From assembly GCF_001761385.1 (NCBI RefSeq), contig NZ_CP017476.1, positions 857,501 to 921,500 on the forward strand: 64,000 bases of DNA, in the 5' to 3' direction. This document shows positions 1-8,828 of the stretch, in pieces. Positions within the stretch are counted from its first letter, which is position 1. Every line of letters begins with the position of its first letter. Source of the stretch: Hydrogenophaga crassostreae (GTDB taxonomy: Bacteria; Pseudomonadota; Gammaproteobacteria; Burkholderiales; Burkholderiaceae_C). Below the pieces are notes generated by a model. The model was not told the origin of the DNA and did no database searches. It worked only from the letters and a program-made list of their open reading frames with translations. Made by a program: the position numbers and the translations under genes.

Positions 1-86
1 CGGTGTTCGGCTTGCGCCCCGATGAGGCCGTGCAGATCGAAGTGCATCCCCATCACGAAGCGTTGGCGGAGCCCATCGCGGCATGA
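1..86 (+). CDS. feoA: FeoA C-terminal end (partial, cut by window start)
   Basis: The reading frame that enters from the left edge encodes about 27 residues and ends in TGA at 84-86. It contains FGLRPDEAVQIEV, which fits the C-terminal strand of FeoA, the small SH3-like cytoplasmic partner of FeoB. Its stop overlaps the feoB start as ATGA, the usual feoAB arrangement. Only the tail is visible, so the call rests on this short match and the neighbouring feoB. Confidence 0.7.
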   Translation, partial: VFGLRPDEAVQIEVHPHHEALAEPIAA

Positions 87-1978
87 GCACCGCCACCGTT
101 GATACCAGCGGCCTGGCGCAGCGCCGCCTGGCTTTGCTGGGCAATCCCAACTGCGGCAAAACCGCGCTGTTCAACCGCCTCACCGGCAGCCAGCAAAAGG
201 TGGCGAACTACGCCGGGGTCACGGTCGAGCTCAAGCGTGGCCTGATGAAAACCGCCGCTGGCCGCTCGGTCACGGTGATCGATTTGCCGGGCACCTACAG
301 CCTAAACCCCAGCAGCCAGGACGAGACCGTGGCCTGCGCCATGGTGCTGGGTCAGAGTTTGCGCGAGAAAGCGCCCGACCTGACCGCTGTGGTGATCGAC
401 GCCACGCGCCTGCGCCGTGGCCTGCGGCTGGTGGCAGCATTGAAACGCGTGGGCGTGCCCATGGTGGTTCTGGTCAACATGATGGACCGGGTGCGCGCCC
501 AGGGCCGCGAGCTGGATGTGGCGCGTTTGCAATCCGCGCTGGGCGTGCCGGTGCTGGAAGCCACGGGCATTTCAGCGCAGGGCACCGAGGCCTTGCGCCA
601 GTTGCTGGACCAGGCGGATGTGTGGAACCAGCCGCGGCCCGACATCACTGCGGTTCGCCAGGACGCCGATTCGGCACGCACCGACGACACTCAGGCCCAG
701 GCCTGGCTGCAGGCCGCTGGCATGGACCAGCCCATGGCCGCGCACGCATGGTCGCGAACCCTTGACGCCTGGCTGCTGCAACCGGTCACCGGTGTGCTGG
801 TGTTGCTGGTGTTGCTGTTCCTGATCTTTCAGGCCGTGTTCGCCTGGGCCGAGTGGCCGATGGGCCTCATCGAGAGCGCGACCGGCTGGGTGGGCGAGGG
901 CGTGGACGGGCTGCTGCCCGCGGGCCTGCTCAAGAGTTTGTTGATCGACGGCGTGATCGCAGGCCTGGGCGGCGTGGTGATTTTTCTGCCGCAAATTTTG
1001 ATTTTGTTCTTCTTCATCCTGGTGATGGAAGAGTCGGGCTACCTGCCGCGCGCAGCGCTGCTGCTTGACCGCTTGATGGGCAGCCTGGGGCTCTCGGGCC
1101 GGGCCTTCATTCCGTTGTTGTCCAGCTTTGCCTGCGCCATTCCCGGCATCATGGCCGCGCGCACGATTTCCGACCGGCGCACGAAATGGGTCACGGTGTT
1201 CATCGCGCCGCTCATGACCTGTTCGGCGCGCCTGCCGGTGTACACGCTGCTGATCGGCGCGTTCATTCCAGCCAAGACCGTTTACGGCATGAGCCTGCCG
1301 GGGCTGGTGTTGTTTGGCCTGTATGTGATGGGCATTGTTTCGGCCATTGCGGTGGCCTGGGTGCTGAAACTGTGGCGCGGGGCGGGTGAGCCGGTGCAAC
1401 TGATGATGGAACTGCCCGACTACCACCTGCCGCGCGTCAAAGACCTGGCCATTGGCCTGTGGCAGCGCGCCAGCATTTTCTTGCGCAATGTGGGTGGCAT
1501 CATCTTGTCGCTGACCGTCATCCTGTGGTTTCTCTCTACCTTCCCGCAAGCGCCTGCGGGCTTCAGCGGAAGCCCGATCGAATACAGCTTCGCCGGTCGC
1601 ATCGGCCTGGCCTTGGCGGGCTTGTTTGCCCCGATTGGTTTCAACTGGCAAATTGTGGTGGCCCTGATTCCAGGCCTGGCTGCGCGCGAAGTGATGGTGG
1701 CCGCGCTCGGTACGGTGTATGCCCTGTCGCAAACCGGCGATGAAGTGGGCGCCGCGCTGGGCCCCCTGATCGCGCAAGACTGGACGCTGGCCACCGGCCT
1801 GTCTCTGCTGATCTGGTTTGTATTTGCCCCGCAGTGCCTGGCCACGCTGGCCGTGGTGCGCAAGGAAATGGGTGGCTGGGCGATGCCGGTGGGCATGGCC
1901 GTGTTTCTGTTTGGCCTGGCCTACGCAGCGTCGTGGGTCACCTACCGGCTCGCCTTGAATTTGGGAGGCTCTTTCTGA
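83..1978 (+). CDS. feoB: Ferrous iron transporter FeoB
   Basis: Inner-membrane Fe(II) uptake protein of 631 residues. The N-terminal G domain shows GNPNCGKT (20-27), DLPG (67-70) and NMMD (132-135), the G1, G3 and G4 motifs of a GTPase. From about residue 230 onward come multiple hydrophobic segments forming the two Gate regions, with SFACAIPGIMAAR and LIPGLAAREV-type core segments. It is shorter than the roughly 770-residue E. coli protein, as in many betaproteobacteria. The start overlaps the feoA stop, and its own stop overlaps the next small gene, so the three are translationally coupled. A Fur-controlled promoter would lie left of the window. Confidence 0.97.
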   Translation: MSTATVDTSGLAQRRLALLGNPNCGKTALFNRLTGSQQKVANYAGVTVELKRGLMKTAAGRSVTVIDLPGTYSLNPSSQDETVACAMVLGQSLREKAPDLTAVVIDATRLRRGLRLVAALKRVGVPMVVLVNMMDRVRAQGRELDVARLQSALGVPVLEATGISAQGTEALRQLLDQADVWNQPRPDITAVRQDADSARTDDTQAQAWLQAAGMDQPMAAHAWSRTLDAWLLQPVTGVLVLLVLLFLIFQAVFAWAEWPMGLIESATGWVGEGVDGLLPAGLLKSLLIDGVIAGLGGVVIFLPQILILFFFILVMEESGYLPRAALLLDRLMGSLGLSGRAFIPLLSSFACAIPGIMAARTISDRRTKWVTVFIAPLMTCSARLPVYTLLIGAFIPAKTVYGMSLPGLVLFGLYVMGIVSAIAVAWVLKLWRGAGEPVQLMMELPDYHLPRVKDLAIGLWQRASIFLRNVGGIILSLTVILWFLSTFPQAPAGFSGSPIEYSFAGRIGLALAGLFAPIGFNWQIVVALIPGLAAREVMVAALGTVYALSQTGDEVGAALGPLIAQDWTLATGLSLLIWFVFAPQCLATLAVVRKEMGGWAMPVGMAVFLFGLAYAASWVTYRLALNLGGSF

Positions 1979-2112
1979 TGAACTTCGATCTGATCGCCGT
2001 GTTGACCCTGGGTGCGCTGGCCGTGGCGTTTCTGGTGCGCCGTTACTGGCGCGTATCCAAAGGCCAGGCGCCGGTTTGCGGCAACTGCGACAACTGCCAC
2101 TGCGACGACTGA
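1978..2112 (+). CDS. FeoB-associated Cys-rich small membrane protein
   Basis: A 44-residue protein whose ATG overlaps the feoB stop (TGATG). It has one N-terminal membrane helix (about residues 4-21), a basic stretch RRYWRVSK, and a C-terminal Cys cluster CGNCDNCHC. This matches the FeoB-associated Cys-rich membrane protein family that often replaces FeoC in feo operons. The four cysteines could bind iron or a metal cluster and act on FeoB, which is inference. The gene is small but supported by operon position, overlap and motif. Confidence 0.85.
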   Translation: MNFDLIAVLTLGALAVAFLVRRYWRVSKGQAPVCGNCDNCHCDD

Positions 2113-2586
2113 GCGGTTTGCCCGGTTCGCCTGACGCGAGGCATCCGCGCTACGGGCCGCTCTGGACTGCCGCAGCCGCTGCCCGCCGCACTTGAGCGCG
2201 TAGCGCAGGGCGCTGCCCGTTGTCGCTTGTTGTGTCCCCTCGCGGCCGACCCGGCCCCGTTGTGTCTGCCGGCCCGCCCCCGTGCCGCGGTGTCCTGGCG
2301 GCCGTCCATTGAGATGCCTTTTGTTTTGCAGTGCAGCATAACGAATCCGCCCATGCGGCCGCTCCCGGCCACCCGAAGTGGCTCACGTTTTTCGCGGACA
2401 TTTCCAAAAACCACAAAGTAAAAATGGCCTTCAGCCCGGTGGGTTTCGGGGGGTGTCGCCAAGGAATCAACTTGAGGGTTAACCCGTTGTTCTCAATTCC
2501 ACTGTGCAGTCTATAGTCTCAAAAATCAAGCGATTTGCTTGGTGGGACGACGGTTCTTTTGGCAACCCATCCAGAGGCGATTCACA
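2113..2586. other. Intergenic region between feo and liv operons
   Basis: No credible gene is present in these 474 bases; short open frames on both strands lack recognisable sequence or a Shine-Dalgarno site. A TATAGT hexamer at 2512-2517 with TTGTTC at 2487-2492 (19-base spacer) is a weak candidate promoter for livH. The GC-rich left half has no clear terminator with a T-run for the feo operon. Confidence 0.5.
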
Positions 2587-3450
2587 GTGGACATTTTTCT
2601 TCAACAGGTGCTCAACGGCCTGACGCTGGGCGGTATTTACAGCCTGGTGGCCCTGGGTCTGACCCTGGTCTACGGCATTCTTCATGTGCCCAACTTCGCC
2701 CACGGCGCGTTCTACATGGTGGGCGCCTTCGTGGCGCTCAAGCTCATGACCGGATGGGAGGTCAACTACTGGATCGCCATGATCGGTGCCGCCGGTGTGG
2801 TGGCTGTGATCGGTGCGCTGTCCGAGCGTCTGGTGTTCCGCCCGCTGCGCAACCATTCGGGTCTTCACCCCATGATCGCCGCCATTGGTCTGCTGCTGTT
2901 TCTGGAGGCCGGCGCGCAAGCCCTGTGGGGGGCCGATTTCCTGCGCATGCCAACACCTTTCAGCGGCATCATTGAAGTCGCCGGCATCACCGCGCCGGTG
3001 CAGCGCCTGATGATCATCGCCGGCGCCTTCACATTGATGGCCGCGCTGCAAATCTTCCTGACACGCACCGTCGCCGGCTCGACCATCGTCGCCATGGCGC
3101 AAAACCGCGACGGCGCCTCGCTGGTCGGCATCGATGCCAACCGCGTGGCCATGCTGACCTTCGGCATCTCCGGCGCGCTGGCCGCCGTGGCCGCCACGCT
3201 CTACGCCCCGATCAACCTGGTCTACCCGGCCATGGGCCACCTGGTCATCACGAAAGCATTCGTGATCATCATTCTCGGCGGCATGGGCAGCGTGCCCGGC
3301 GCCATCGTGGGCGGCCTGATCATCGGTTTTGCCGAGTCGTTTGGCGCCTATTACATCTCCACCGACTACAAGGACATCATCTCCTTCGTGTTGCTGGTGG
3401 TGATTCTTTCCCTGCGCCCCCAAGGCCTTTTCACCAACGGAGCGCGCTGA
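2587..3450 (+). CDS. livH: Branched-chain amino acid ABC transporter permease LivH
   Basis: Inner-membrane permease of a high-affinity Liv-type importer, 287 residues with about eight hydrophobic helices. It begins VDIFLQQVLNGLTLGGIYSL and carries the conserved HVPNFAHGAFYMVGAF segment. I chose the GTG at 2587 because it has AGAGG nine bases upstream and gives the family's usual N-terminus; an ATG at 2539 would add 16 atypical residues. It is first in a livHMGFK run and lies 4 bases before livM. The substrate may be leucine-like amino acids, but family members also import aromatic or dicarboxylic acids, so it is not fixed by sequence. Confidence 0.93.
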   Translation: MDIFLQQVLNGLTLGGIYSLVALGLTLVYGILHVPNFAHGAFYMVGAFVALKLMTGWEVNYWIAMIGAAGVVAVIGALSERLVFRPLRNHSGLHPMIAAIGLLLFLEAGAQALWGADFLRMPTPFSGIIEVAGITAPVQRLMIIAGAFTLMAALQIFLTRTVAGSTIVAMAQNRDGASLVGIDANRVAMLTFGISGALAAVAATLYAPINLVYPAMGHLVITKAFVIIILGGMGSVPGAIVGGLIIGFAESFGAYYISTDYKDIISFVLLVVILSLRPQGLFTNGAR

Positions 3451-3454
3451 AGCC

Positions 3455-4483
3455 ATGATGAAATTTCTTGAAGGCAAATTCGGCTGGGGGCTGTTGCTGG
3501 TCGCCGGCCTGCTGTTCCCCTTTATGGCAGGCAACGACTACCACCTGACGGTGATGTCCACCGCCTACATCTTCGCCATCGCCACCCTGGGCCTGAACCT
3601 GATCACCGGCTACACCGGCCAGTTCAACCTGGCCCACGCGGGCTTCATGGCGGTCGGGGCCTATACGCTGGGCATCCTGACGGTCGACTACGAAGTGTCG
3701 TTCTGGCTGGCGTTTTTGCTCGCTGGTGTGGTCACCGTGCTGGTTGGCCTGCCGCTGGGCTGGGTGTCGCTGCGCCTGCGCGGCCACTACTTCTCGATCT
3801 TTACCCTGTGCGTCGGCACCATCATGTTTCTGGTGATCGAAAAGTGGGAAAGCCTGACCCACGGCACCGTCGGCATCATGGGCATTCCCGCGCCAACGGC
3901 CATCGGCCCGCTCTCTTTCGACACGCCGGTTTCGATTTACTACCTGGTGTATTTCTTCCTGGTGTTCGGTGTCTGGATGATGCGCCGCATCGTGGATTCG
4001 CTGATGGGCCGCACCTTCATGGCCATTCGCAACGGCGATGAACTGGCCGAAGCCCTGGGCGTGAACCTGATGCGCAACAAGCTGATGGCGTTTTCGCTGT
4101 CGGTGCTCTACGCCGGTTTCGCGGGCGCCTTGTACGCCGGTTTCGTGCGCTTCCTTGGCCCCGATCTGGCCGGGGCCTCCCATGCCTTCGACATGACCAT
4201 GTACATGATCATCGGCGGCCTCGGTACCGTGCTCGGCCCGCTGCTGGGCGCCTTGATGGTCCCTTGGCTGACCCAGTACCTGCAGGCACTGCAGGAATTC
4301 CGCTTCCTCATTTTTGGCCCGGTGCTCATCTTCCTGGTGATCTTCGTGCCCAACGGCATTGTCGGTACCTGGGTGGCGCGCCGCGCCCGCCAGGCGTCTG
4401 ACGCCGCACTCGGCAAACAAGCGCCCGCAAAAGATACAGCCAAGAAGAGCGACGCAGCTCAAAAGGAGTCGGCACGTGCTTGA
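3455..4483 (+). CDS. livM: Branched-chain amino acid ABC transporter permease LivM
   Basis: Second permease of the importer, 342 residues. It has the LivM signature region LGLNLITGYTGQFNLAHAGF near residue 45 and about nine to ten hydrophobic helices. After the last helix there is an Ala/Lys-rich charged tail of about 35 residues (KQAPAKDTAKKSDAAQ) with no known role. It pairs with LivH in the membrane and overlaps livG by 8 bases, so the two are translationally coupled. Confidence 0.94.
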   Translation: MMKFLEGKFGWGLLLVAGLLFPFMAGNDYHLTVMSTAYIFAIATLGLNLITGYTGQFNLAHAGFMAVGAYTLGILTVDYEVSFWLAFLLAGVVTVLVGLPLGWVSLRLRGHYFSIFTLCVGTIMFLVIEKWESLTHGTVGIMGIPAPTAIGPLSFDTPVSIYYLVYFFLVFGVWMMRRIVDSLMGRTFMAIRNGDELAEALGVNLMRNKLMAFSLSVLYAGFAGALYAGFVRFLGPDLAGASHAFDMTMYMIIGGLGTVLGPLLGALMVPWLTQYLQALQEFRFLIFGPVLIFLVIFVPNGIVGTWVARRARQASDAALGKQAPAKDTAKKSDAAQKESARA

Positions 4484-5240
4484 GATCGAACACCTCACCA
4501 AACGCTTCGGCGGCAACACCGCCGTCAACAGCGTCAGCACCAGCATCGAGAAGGGCAAGATCAACGCCATCATCGGTCCCAACGGCGCGGGCAAGACGAC
4601 CTTTTTCAACCTCATCAGCGGCGTGCACAAGCCCAGCGAAGGCACGATCACTTTTGAGGGCCGCGACATCACCACGCTGCGCACCGACGAGGTCGCCCGC
4701 CTGGGCATCGCCCGCACCTTCCAGGCCACGACCCTGTTCGACAAGGCCTCGGTGCTCGACAACCTCATCGTGGGCCACCGCTTGCGCACCCGCTCGGGCC
4801 TGATCGATGTGATCTTCGGCTCGGCGCGCCTGAAAGAAGAAGAGCGCGTGTGCCGCGAGAAAGCGCGCGAAGCGCTGGATTTCGTGGGCTTGGCGCATCT
4901 GGAAAACCGCGTGGCCGGTGACATCACGCAAGAAGAGCGCAAGCGCGTGGCCTTTGCGCTGGCGCTGGCCACCGCACCGAAGCTGCTGCTGCTCGACGAG
5001 CCCGCCGGGGGCGTGAACCCCGAAGAAACGCTGGGCCTGGCCGAGCTGATTCGCAAAATGGTCAAGCACGACTTCACGGTCTGCCTGATCGAGCACAAGA
5101 TGGACATGATCATGAGCCTGGCCGACAAGATTCTGGTGCTCAGCTACGGCGAAAAAATCGCCGAGGGCACGCCCGCCGAAGTGCGCGCCAACCCGGCTGT
5201 GATCGACGCCTACCTGGGGAGCGACCATGCTGACGTTTGA
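4476..5240 (+). CDS. livG: Branched-chain amino acid ABC transporter ATPase LivG
   Basis: Cytoplasmic ATPase subunit, 254 residues from a GTG at 4476 that has AAAGGAG seven bases upstream. Walker A is GPNGAGKT and Walker B is LLLLDEP followed by AGGVNPEE. The ABC signature is unusual: in place of the LivG-type LxYGxxR motif it reads ITQEERKRV, without the glycines. It overlaps livM by 8 bases and livF by 14. The family call is secure, and the odd signature is reported as a finding. Confidence 0.93.
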   Translation: MLEIEHLTKRFGGNTAVNSVSTSIEKGKINAIIGPNGAGKTTFFNLISGVHKPSEGTITFEGRDITTLRTDEVARLGIARTFQATTLFDKASVLDNLIVGHRLRTRSGLIDVIFGSARLKEEERVCREKAREALDFVGLAHLENRVAGDITQEERKRVAFALALATAPKLLLLDEPAGGVNPEETLGLAELIRKMVKHDFTVCLIEHKMDMIMSLADKILVLSYGEKIAEGTPAEVRANPAVIDAYLGSDHADV

Positions 5241-5934
5241 CAACGTATCCCTGTCCTACGGCAGCTTCCTCGCGCTCGACGGTGTTTCCCTGCATGCCGA
5301 AAGCGGCGAGCTGGTGGTTTTGCTCGGCGCCAACGGCGCCGGCAAGAGCTCCATCTTTCTGACCGCCAGCGGTATCCACAAAGCCGCCGGCGGCAGCATC
5401 CGCTTTGGCGACAAGGAACTCGTGGGCCGCAAGCCCTCGCAGATCGTGGCCAACGGCCTGGTGCAGTGCCCCGAAGGCCGCAAGCTGTTTCCGCAAATGT
5501 CGGTGCTGAAAAACCTGATGCTCGGCGCCTATGTGCACCGCGGCGACAAGGCGGGCAACCGCCAGCGCCTGGAAGAGGTGATGGCGCTGTTCCCCATTCT
5601 GGATGAAAAGAAAGACGACACGGCGGGCTCGCTGAGCGGTGGCCAGCAACAGATGGTGGCCATTGGCCGCGCCATGATGGGCCGCCCGAAAGTCCTGCTG
5701 CTCGACGAGCCTTCGCTGGGCCTGGCCCCGCTGGTGGTCAAGCAGGTGTTTGAAGTCATTCAGCGCATCAACAAATCGGGCACCACCGTGTTGCTGGCCG
5801 AACAAAACGCCTACGCCGCCCTCAAGATCGCCAACCGGGCGTATGTGATGGAGCGTGGGCGCATCGTGCTTGAAGGCGACCGCGAAAGCCTCATGAACAA
5901 CGAAGCCGTGCGCCGCGCCTACATCGGCGCCTGA
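5227..5934 (+). CDS. livF: Branched-chain amino acid ABC transporter ATPase LivF
   Basis: Second ATPase of the importer, 235 residues, with canonical Walker A (GANGAGKSS, about residue 35), signature LSGGQQQ (about 137) and Walker B LLLDEPSLGLAP. Together with LivG it forms the heterodimeric motor. It overlaps livG by 14 bases and is followed 82 bases later by the binding-protein gene. Confidence 0.95.
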   Translation: MLTFDNVSLSYGSFLALDGVSLHAESGELVVLLGANGAGKSSIFLTASGIHKAAGGSIRFGDKELVGRKPSQIVANGLVQCPEGRKLFPQMSVLKNLMLGAYVHRGDKAGNRQRLEEVMALFPILDEKKDDTAGSLSGGQQQMVAIGRAMMGRPKVLLLDEPSLGLAPLVVKQVFEVIQRINKSGTTVLLAEQNAYAALKIANRAYVMERGRIVLEGDRESLMNNEAVRRAYIGA

Positions 5935-6016
5935 CGCGCCGGCTGGCCGTATTCCCTTCGATCGAATCCCCTCGAATTTCCCCCCGACCTTTCCCCCCGA
6001 AACCCAGGAGACAACC

Positions 6017-7186
6017 ATGATCATCAGAAGAAAATTCACCCAAATCGCCAGCGCCCTCGCGCTCGGCGGCATGCTCGCCTCGGCCCCGGCCTTCGCGCAG
6101 GAAGTCGTCAACATCGGCTTCTCCGGCCCCTTGAGCGGCGGCGCCGCGCAGTACGGCAAGAACACCCTTGACGGCCTGAAATTCGCCATCGACGAACTCA
6201 ACGCCACCGGCTTTGAAGTCGCCGGCAAGAAAGTGAAATTCGAAGTCGTTGCCCTGGACGACAAATACAACCCCAGCGAAACCGCGATCAACTTCCAGCG
6301 CCTGGTGCAGCAGAGCAAGACGCCTGTCGTGATGGTGCCCCACTCCGGTGGCGGCTACGCCGTGCAGACCAGCAACGAGCGCATGAACGCCTTGCTGCTG
6401 TCGTACACCAGCGTGCCCAAGATCACCGCCAGCGGCAACAAGCTGACCTTCCGCATCCCGCCTGACTTCTCGACCTACATCAAGCCGTTCATCAGCCATG
6501 CGATGAGCAAGTTCGGCAAGAAAGTCGCGATCGCCAACGCCGATCACGACTACGCCAAAGCCTGGACCGCATTGTTCAAGCCCGCCTGGGAAGCCGCCGG
6601 CGGCACCGTCGTGGCCGACAACCCGATGAGCTACAACAAGTCCACCGACTTCTACAGCGGCGTGAGCAAGGCCCTGGCCGACAAGCCCGATGTGATGTTC
6701 ATCGGCGGCGCCTCCGAGCCCACCGCGCTGGTGGCCAAGCAAGCCCGTGAACTCGGCTTCAAAGGCGGCTTCATCATCATGGACCAGGCCAAGATGAACG
6801 AGATGAAGCCCATTCTGGGCGGCTACGAATCGATGGAAGGCGCCATTGGCGTGTTGCCCGTGGTGGACGATCCACAGCCCGCCGTGATGGACTTCGTCAA
6901 GCGCTGGAACAAGGTCTACCCCGGCCGCGAGCCAGGCTCCGAAGCCACCTACAACTACACCGCCATGATGGCCACCGCCGGCGCCATGAAGCTGGCCGGC
7001 ACCACGTCTGACGCCATGGCCATCCGCGCCAAGCTCGACGCCGCCATCAAGGCCTTGCCTGAAGCGCAAAACCTGGCCAACTACGACGGCATTGAAGCCA
7101 ACGGCGGCTCCATCATCGACACCCGCGTCGGCGTGATCGAAGGCGGCAAGGTCAAGAAAGTCAAGCTGAGCGAGCTCGGCAAGTAA
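6017..7186 (+). CDS. livK: Branched-chain amino acid ABC transporter substrate-binding protein
   Basis: Periplasmic type I binding protein of 389 residues. It has a Sec signal peptide of about 27 residues (ALALGGMLASAPAFA then QE) and the family start VVNIGFSGPLSGGAAQYG. SAT-type ligand-loop residues near AVQTSNERMNALLLSYTS match Leu/Ile/Val-binding folds. It is preceded by AGGAG seven bases upstream of the ATG and followed by a terminator, so it ends the livHMGFK operon. The ligand cannot be read from sequence. Confidence 0.93.
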   Translation: MIIRRKFTQIASALALGGMLASAPAFAQEVVNIGFSGPLSGGAAQYGKNTLDGLKFAIDELNATGFEVAGKKVKFEVVALDDKYNPSETAINFQRLVQQSKTPVVMVPHSGGGYAVQTSNERMNALLLSYTSVPKITASGNKLTFRIPPDFSTYIKPFISHAMSKFGKKVAIANADHDYAKAWTALFKPAWEAAGGTVVADNPMSYNKSTDFYSGVSKALADKPDVMFIGGASEPTALVAKQARELGFKGGFIIMDQAKMNEMKPILGGYESMEGAIGVLPVVDDPQPAVMDFVKRWNKVYPGREPGSEATYNYTAMMATAGAMKLAGTTSDAMAIRAKLDAAIKALPEAQNLANYDGIEANGGSIIDTRVGVIEGGKVKKVKLSELGK

Positions 7187-7202
7187 TCGGTTCGAAGGTT
7201 TT

Positions 7203-7241
7203 GGCTGTCGCTGCCTTTCCAGGCTTCGGCAGCCTTTTTTT
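7203..7241 (+). terminator. Rho-independent terminator after livK
   Basis: GGCTGTCG and CGGCAGCC form a stem (one G-T pair) around a short internal arm and are followed by seven T residues. It lies 17 bases after the livK stop and ends the first liv operon. Confidence 0.8.
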
Positions 7242-7451
7242 CGCCTGGTCACAAGCCGCCCGTAACGCGCAGCGCAGCGGCCCGGCGGCGGCAAGGCCAA
7301 CGCAGCGCCTGACCGGTTGACGGCCTGCCAATCGAATTGCCAGCCAACCAGCCAAGCCCGCCCGATGCACAATGCACGGTAACAGGCCACCCCACGAACC
7401 AACACCCCGCAGCCGCCGCCGCGCTGCTGCGTCCCCAGGGAGCAAAGAGCC

Positions 7452-8075
7452 ATGCAAATCTGGCTGGTCCGCCACGGCGAAACCGCGCTCAACGCCGCGC
7501 GCATCCTGCAACCCGCCGACACGCCCCTGTCGCCCCACGGCCTGCAGCAAGCCGAGGCCCTGGCCGAGCGCCTGGCCGGCGAACGCTTCGCCGGCATCCT
7601 CAGCAGCGATTTGCCCCGCGCCCACCAGACCGCTCAAGCCATCGCCGAGCGCACCGGCCACGCCCTGCACACCACGCCCCTGCTGCACGAACGTTGCTTC
7701 GGCGACTGGCGCGGCCAGCCCTACGACAGCCTCAGCACCGACCCTCTTGCCATGGACGCCGCCCCACCCGGCGGCGAATCCACCGCGCAGTTCGCCGAGC
7801 GCTGCCGCGAAGCCTTTGCGCTGGCGCTGCAACGCCAAGCCGAACTCGGCGGCCCGCTGGTGGTCGTGACCCACGGGCTGGTCATCCGCCAGATGCTGGC
7901 GGCTTTGCCGCCCTCGGCGCATTCAGAGGAAGGGGCGATTGAGCCGCCCCGCATGGGCAACACGTCGTTGACCATCCTGGAAGCTGCCCCGCCGCACGCT
8001 GTGAGCCTGCTCAATTGCGTGAGGCATCTGGCGGGGGGATTGCGGGAGGGAGCGGGGAGTTTGAGTGGAGGGTGA
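7452..8075 (+). CDS. Histidine phosphatase family protein (phosphoglycerate-mutase-like)
   Basis: A 207-residue enzyme of the histidine phosphatase superfamily. The catalytic RHGE motif is at residues 7-10 (LVRHGET), the second arginine is in SSDLPRAHQTA, and the distal catalytic His is in VVVTHGLVIRQML. This pattern fits broad-specificity phosphatases, cobalamin CobC-like phosphatases and other small-molecule phosphatases. No cofactor-synthesis gene sits next to it, so the substrate is unknown. AGGGAGC lies just upstream of the ATG. The gene stands alone between the liv operon and the accessory block. Confidence 0.88.
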   Translation: MQIWLVRHGETALNAARILQPADTPLSPHGLQQAEALAERLAGERFAGILSSDLPRAHQTAQAIAERTGHALHTTPLLHERCFGDWRGQPYDSLSTDPLAMDAAPPGGESTAQFAERCREAFALALQRQAELGGPLVVVTHGLVIRQMLAALPPSAHSEEGAIEPPRMGNTSLTILEAAPPHAVSLLNCVRHLAGGLREGAGSLSGG

Positions 8076-8759
8076 GGTGGGCGGTGCAGGGCTCAACAGA
8101 AGCACCTGAAGGTCTGATTAGCAGCGATTGCTGCCGATGAGCGCTGCTAAGCGTACTCAAGCTGGTAGGCACAAAGCGGCCGTTGGTTACAACGACCCGA
8201 GGTGGCCTGAATGGCGGCTATATGAGGTACTGCGGTCATAGGGTTCCCGGGCGCAGGTTGGCGCCGCACCACCGACCGCTTCCCCATGACCTGAACTGGA
8301 GCTTTCGATCCCAAAGCGGTTACCCGCGTGAACTGCCAGAAAGCGGACAGATCGCCGCGTGGCAGGCCTCTCGCTGGGCAAAAGAGCCATAGAGCGGGGG
8401 CAGTCGGGTTTGTCGATTCTGTTAAACCTTCTCACAGTCGAAGTAAGATGGCGAAGCATGTTGATTTGACACGACTTTTCACACGGGAGACCGACTTTGT
8501 TTAACGACTGCCATTGTGGGTATCTGGTGTTTTGCCGCTTAAATCAAAGTTAGGCGCCAGCTACTCAAAGATATTGCCAACACCCTTTGCCAGATGATGG
8601 TTGGCTGGTGCATGGCCCAAGACTATGAACTGATGGCGGAACTACTAATCTGCAGAAACAAGGGCACACTGCTGTCGGCTATTCGCCAGTCGAGAAGTAC
8701 GGCGGCGGCCCTTGTGACCATGGGCTGATCAGACCATCTTCAACTGGAGGATCACGCAA
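8076..8759. other. Decayed noncoding stretch at left edge of accessory block
   Basis: About 680 bases, visibly less GC-rich than the surroundings, with no convincing gene. It contains short degenerate segments such as TTTCGATCCCAAAGCGG that look like worn intergenic repeats. An imperfect inverted repeat ACTTTGTTTAA / TTAAATCAAAGT lies at about 8495-8550. A 57-base segment at 8499-8555 is bounded by GTTTAAC and GTTAGGC and vaguely resembles an integron attC site. A 44-codon open frame at 8594-8728 has no recognisable homology and no clear ribosome-binding site; it is most likely debris. Confidence 0.5.
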
Positions 8760-8828
8760 ATGAACCACTGTGCAGACAACGATTTGAGCTTCGCCCCCAG
8801 CTCACCGCTGCCCCGTCCTTGCCAATGA
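8760..8828 (+). CDS. 22-residue leader ORF overlapping the Crp/Fnr regulator start
   Basis: An ATG at 8760 with a strong GGAGG nine bases upstream opens a 22-codon frame whose TGA overlaps the downstream regulator's ATG as ATGA. The regulator has no good ribosome-binding site of its own, so translation is probably coupled through this leader. The peptide starts MNHCADNDLSF and is Pro/Ser-rich near its end; it shows no membrane helix. It may be only a coupling device. I saw no homologous family. Confidence 0.45.
   Translation: MNHCADNDLSFAPSSPLPRPCQ

Noticed and set aside
572..1777. 401-codon open frame opposite feoB
   Set aside because: Low-complexity antisense translation; feoB on the plus strand has all its motifs.
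2491..2512. ATTCCACTGTGCAG before livH as a possible fourth IclR site
   Set aside because: It shares the CTGTGCAG word, but the GGAA and GTTCTGCA blocks are in a different order, so it does not fit the motif.
8594..8728. 44-codon ORF in the decayed region
   Set aside because: No ribosome-binding site, no homology recognised and surrounded by noncoding debris.
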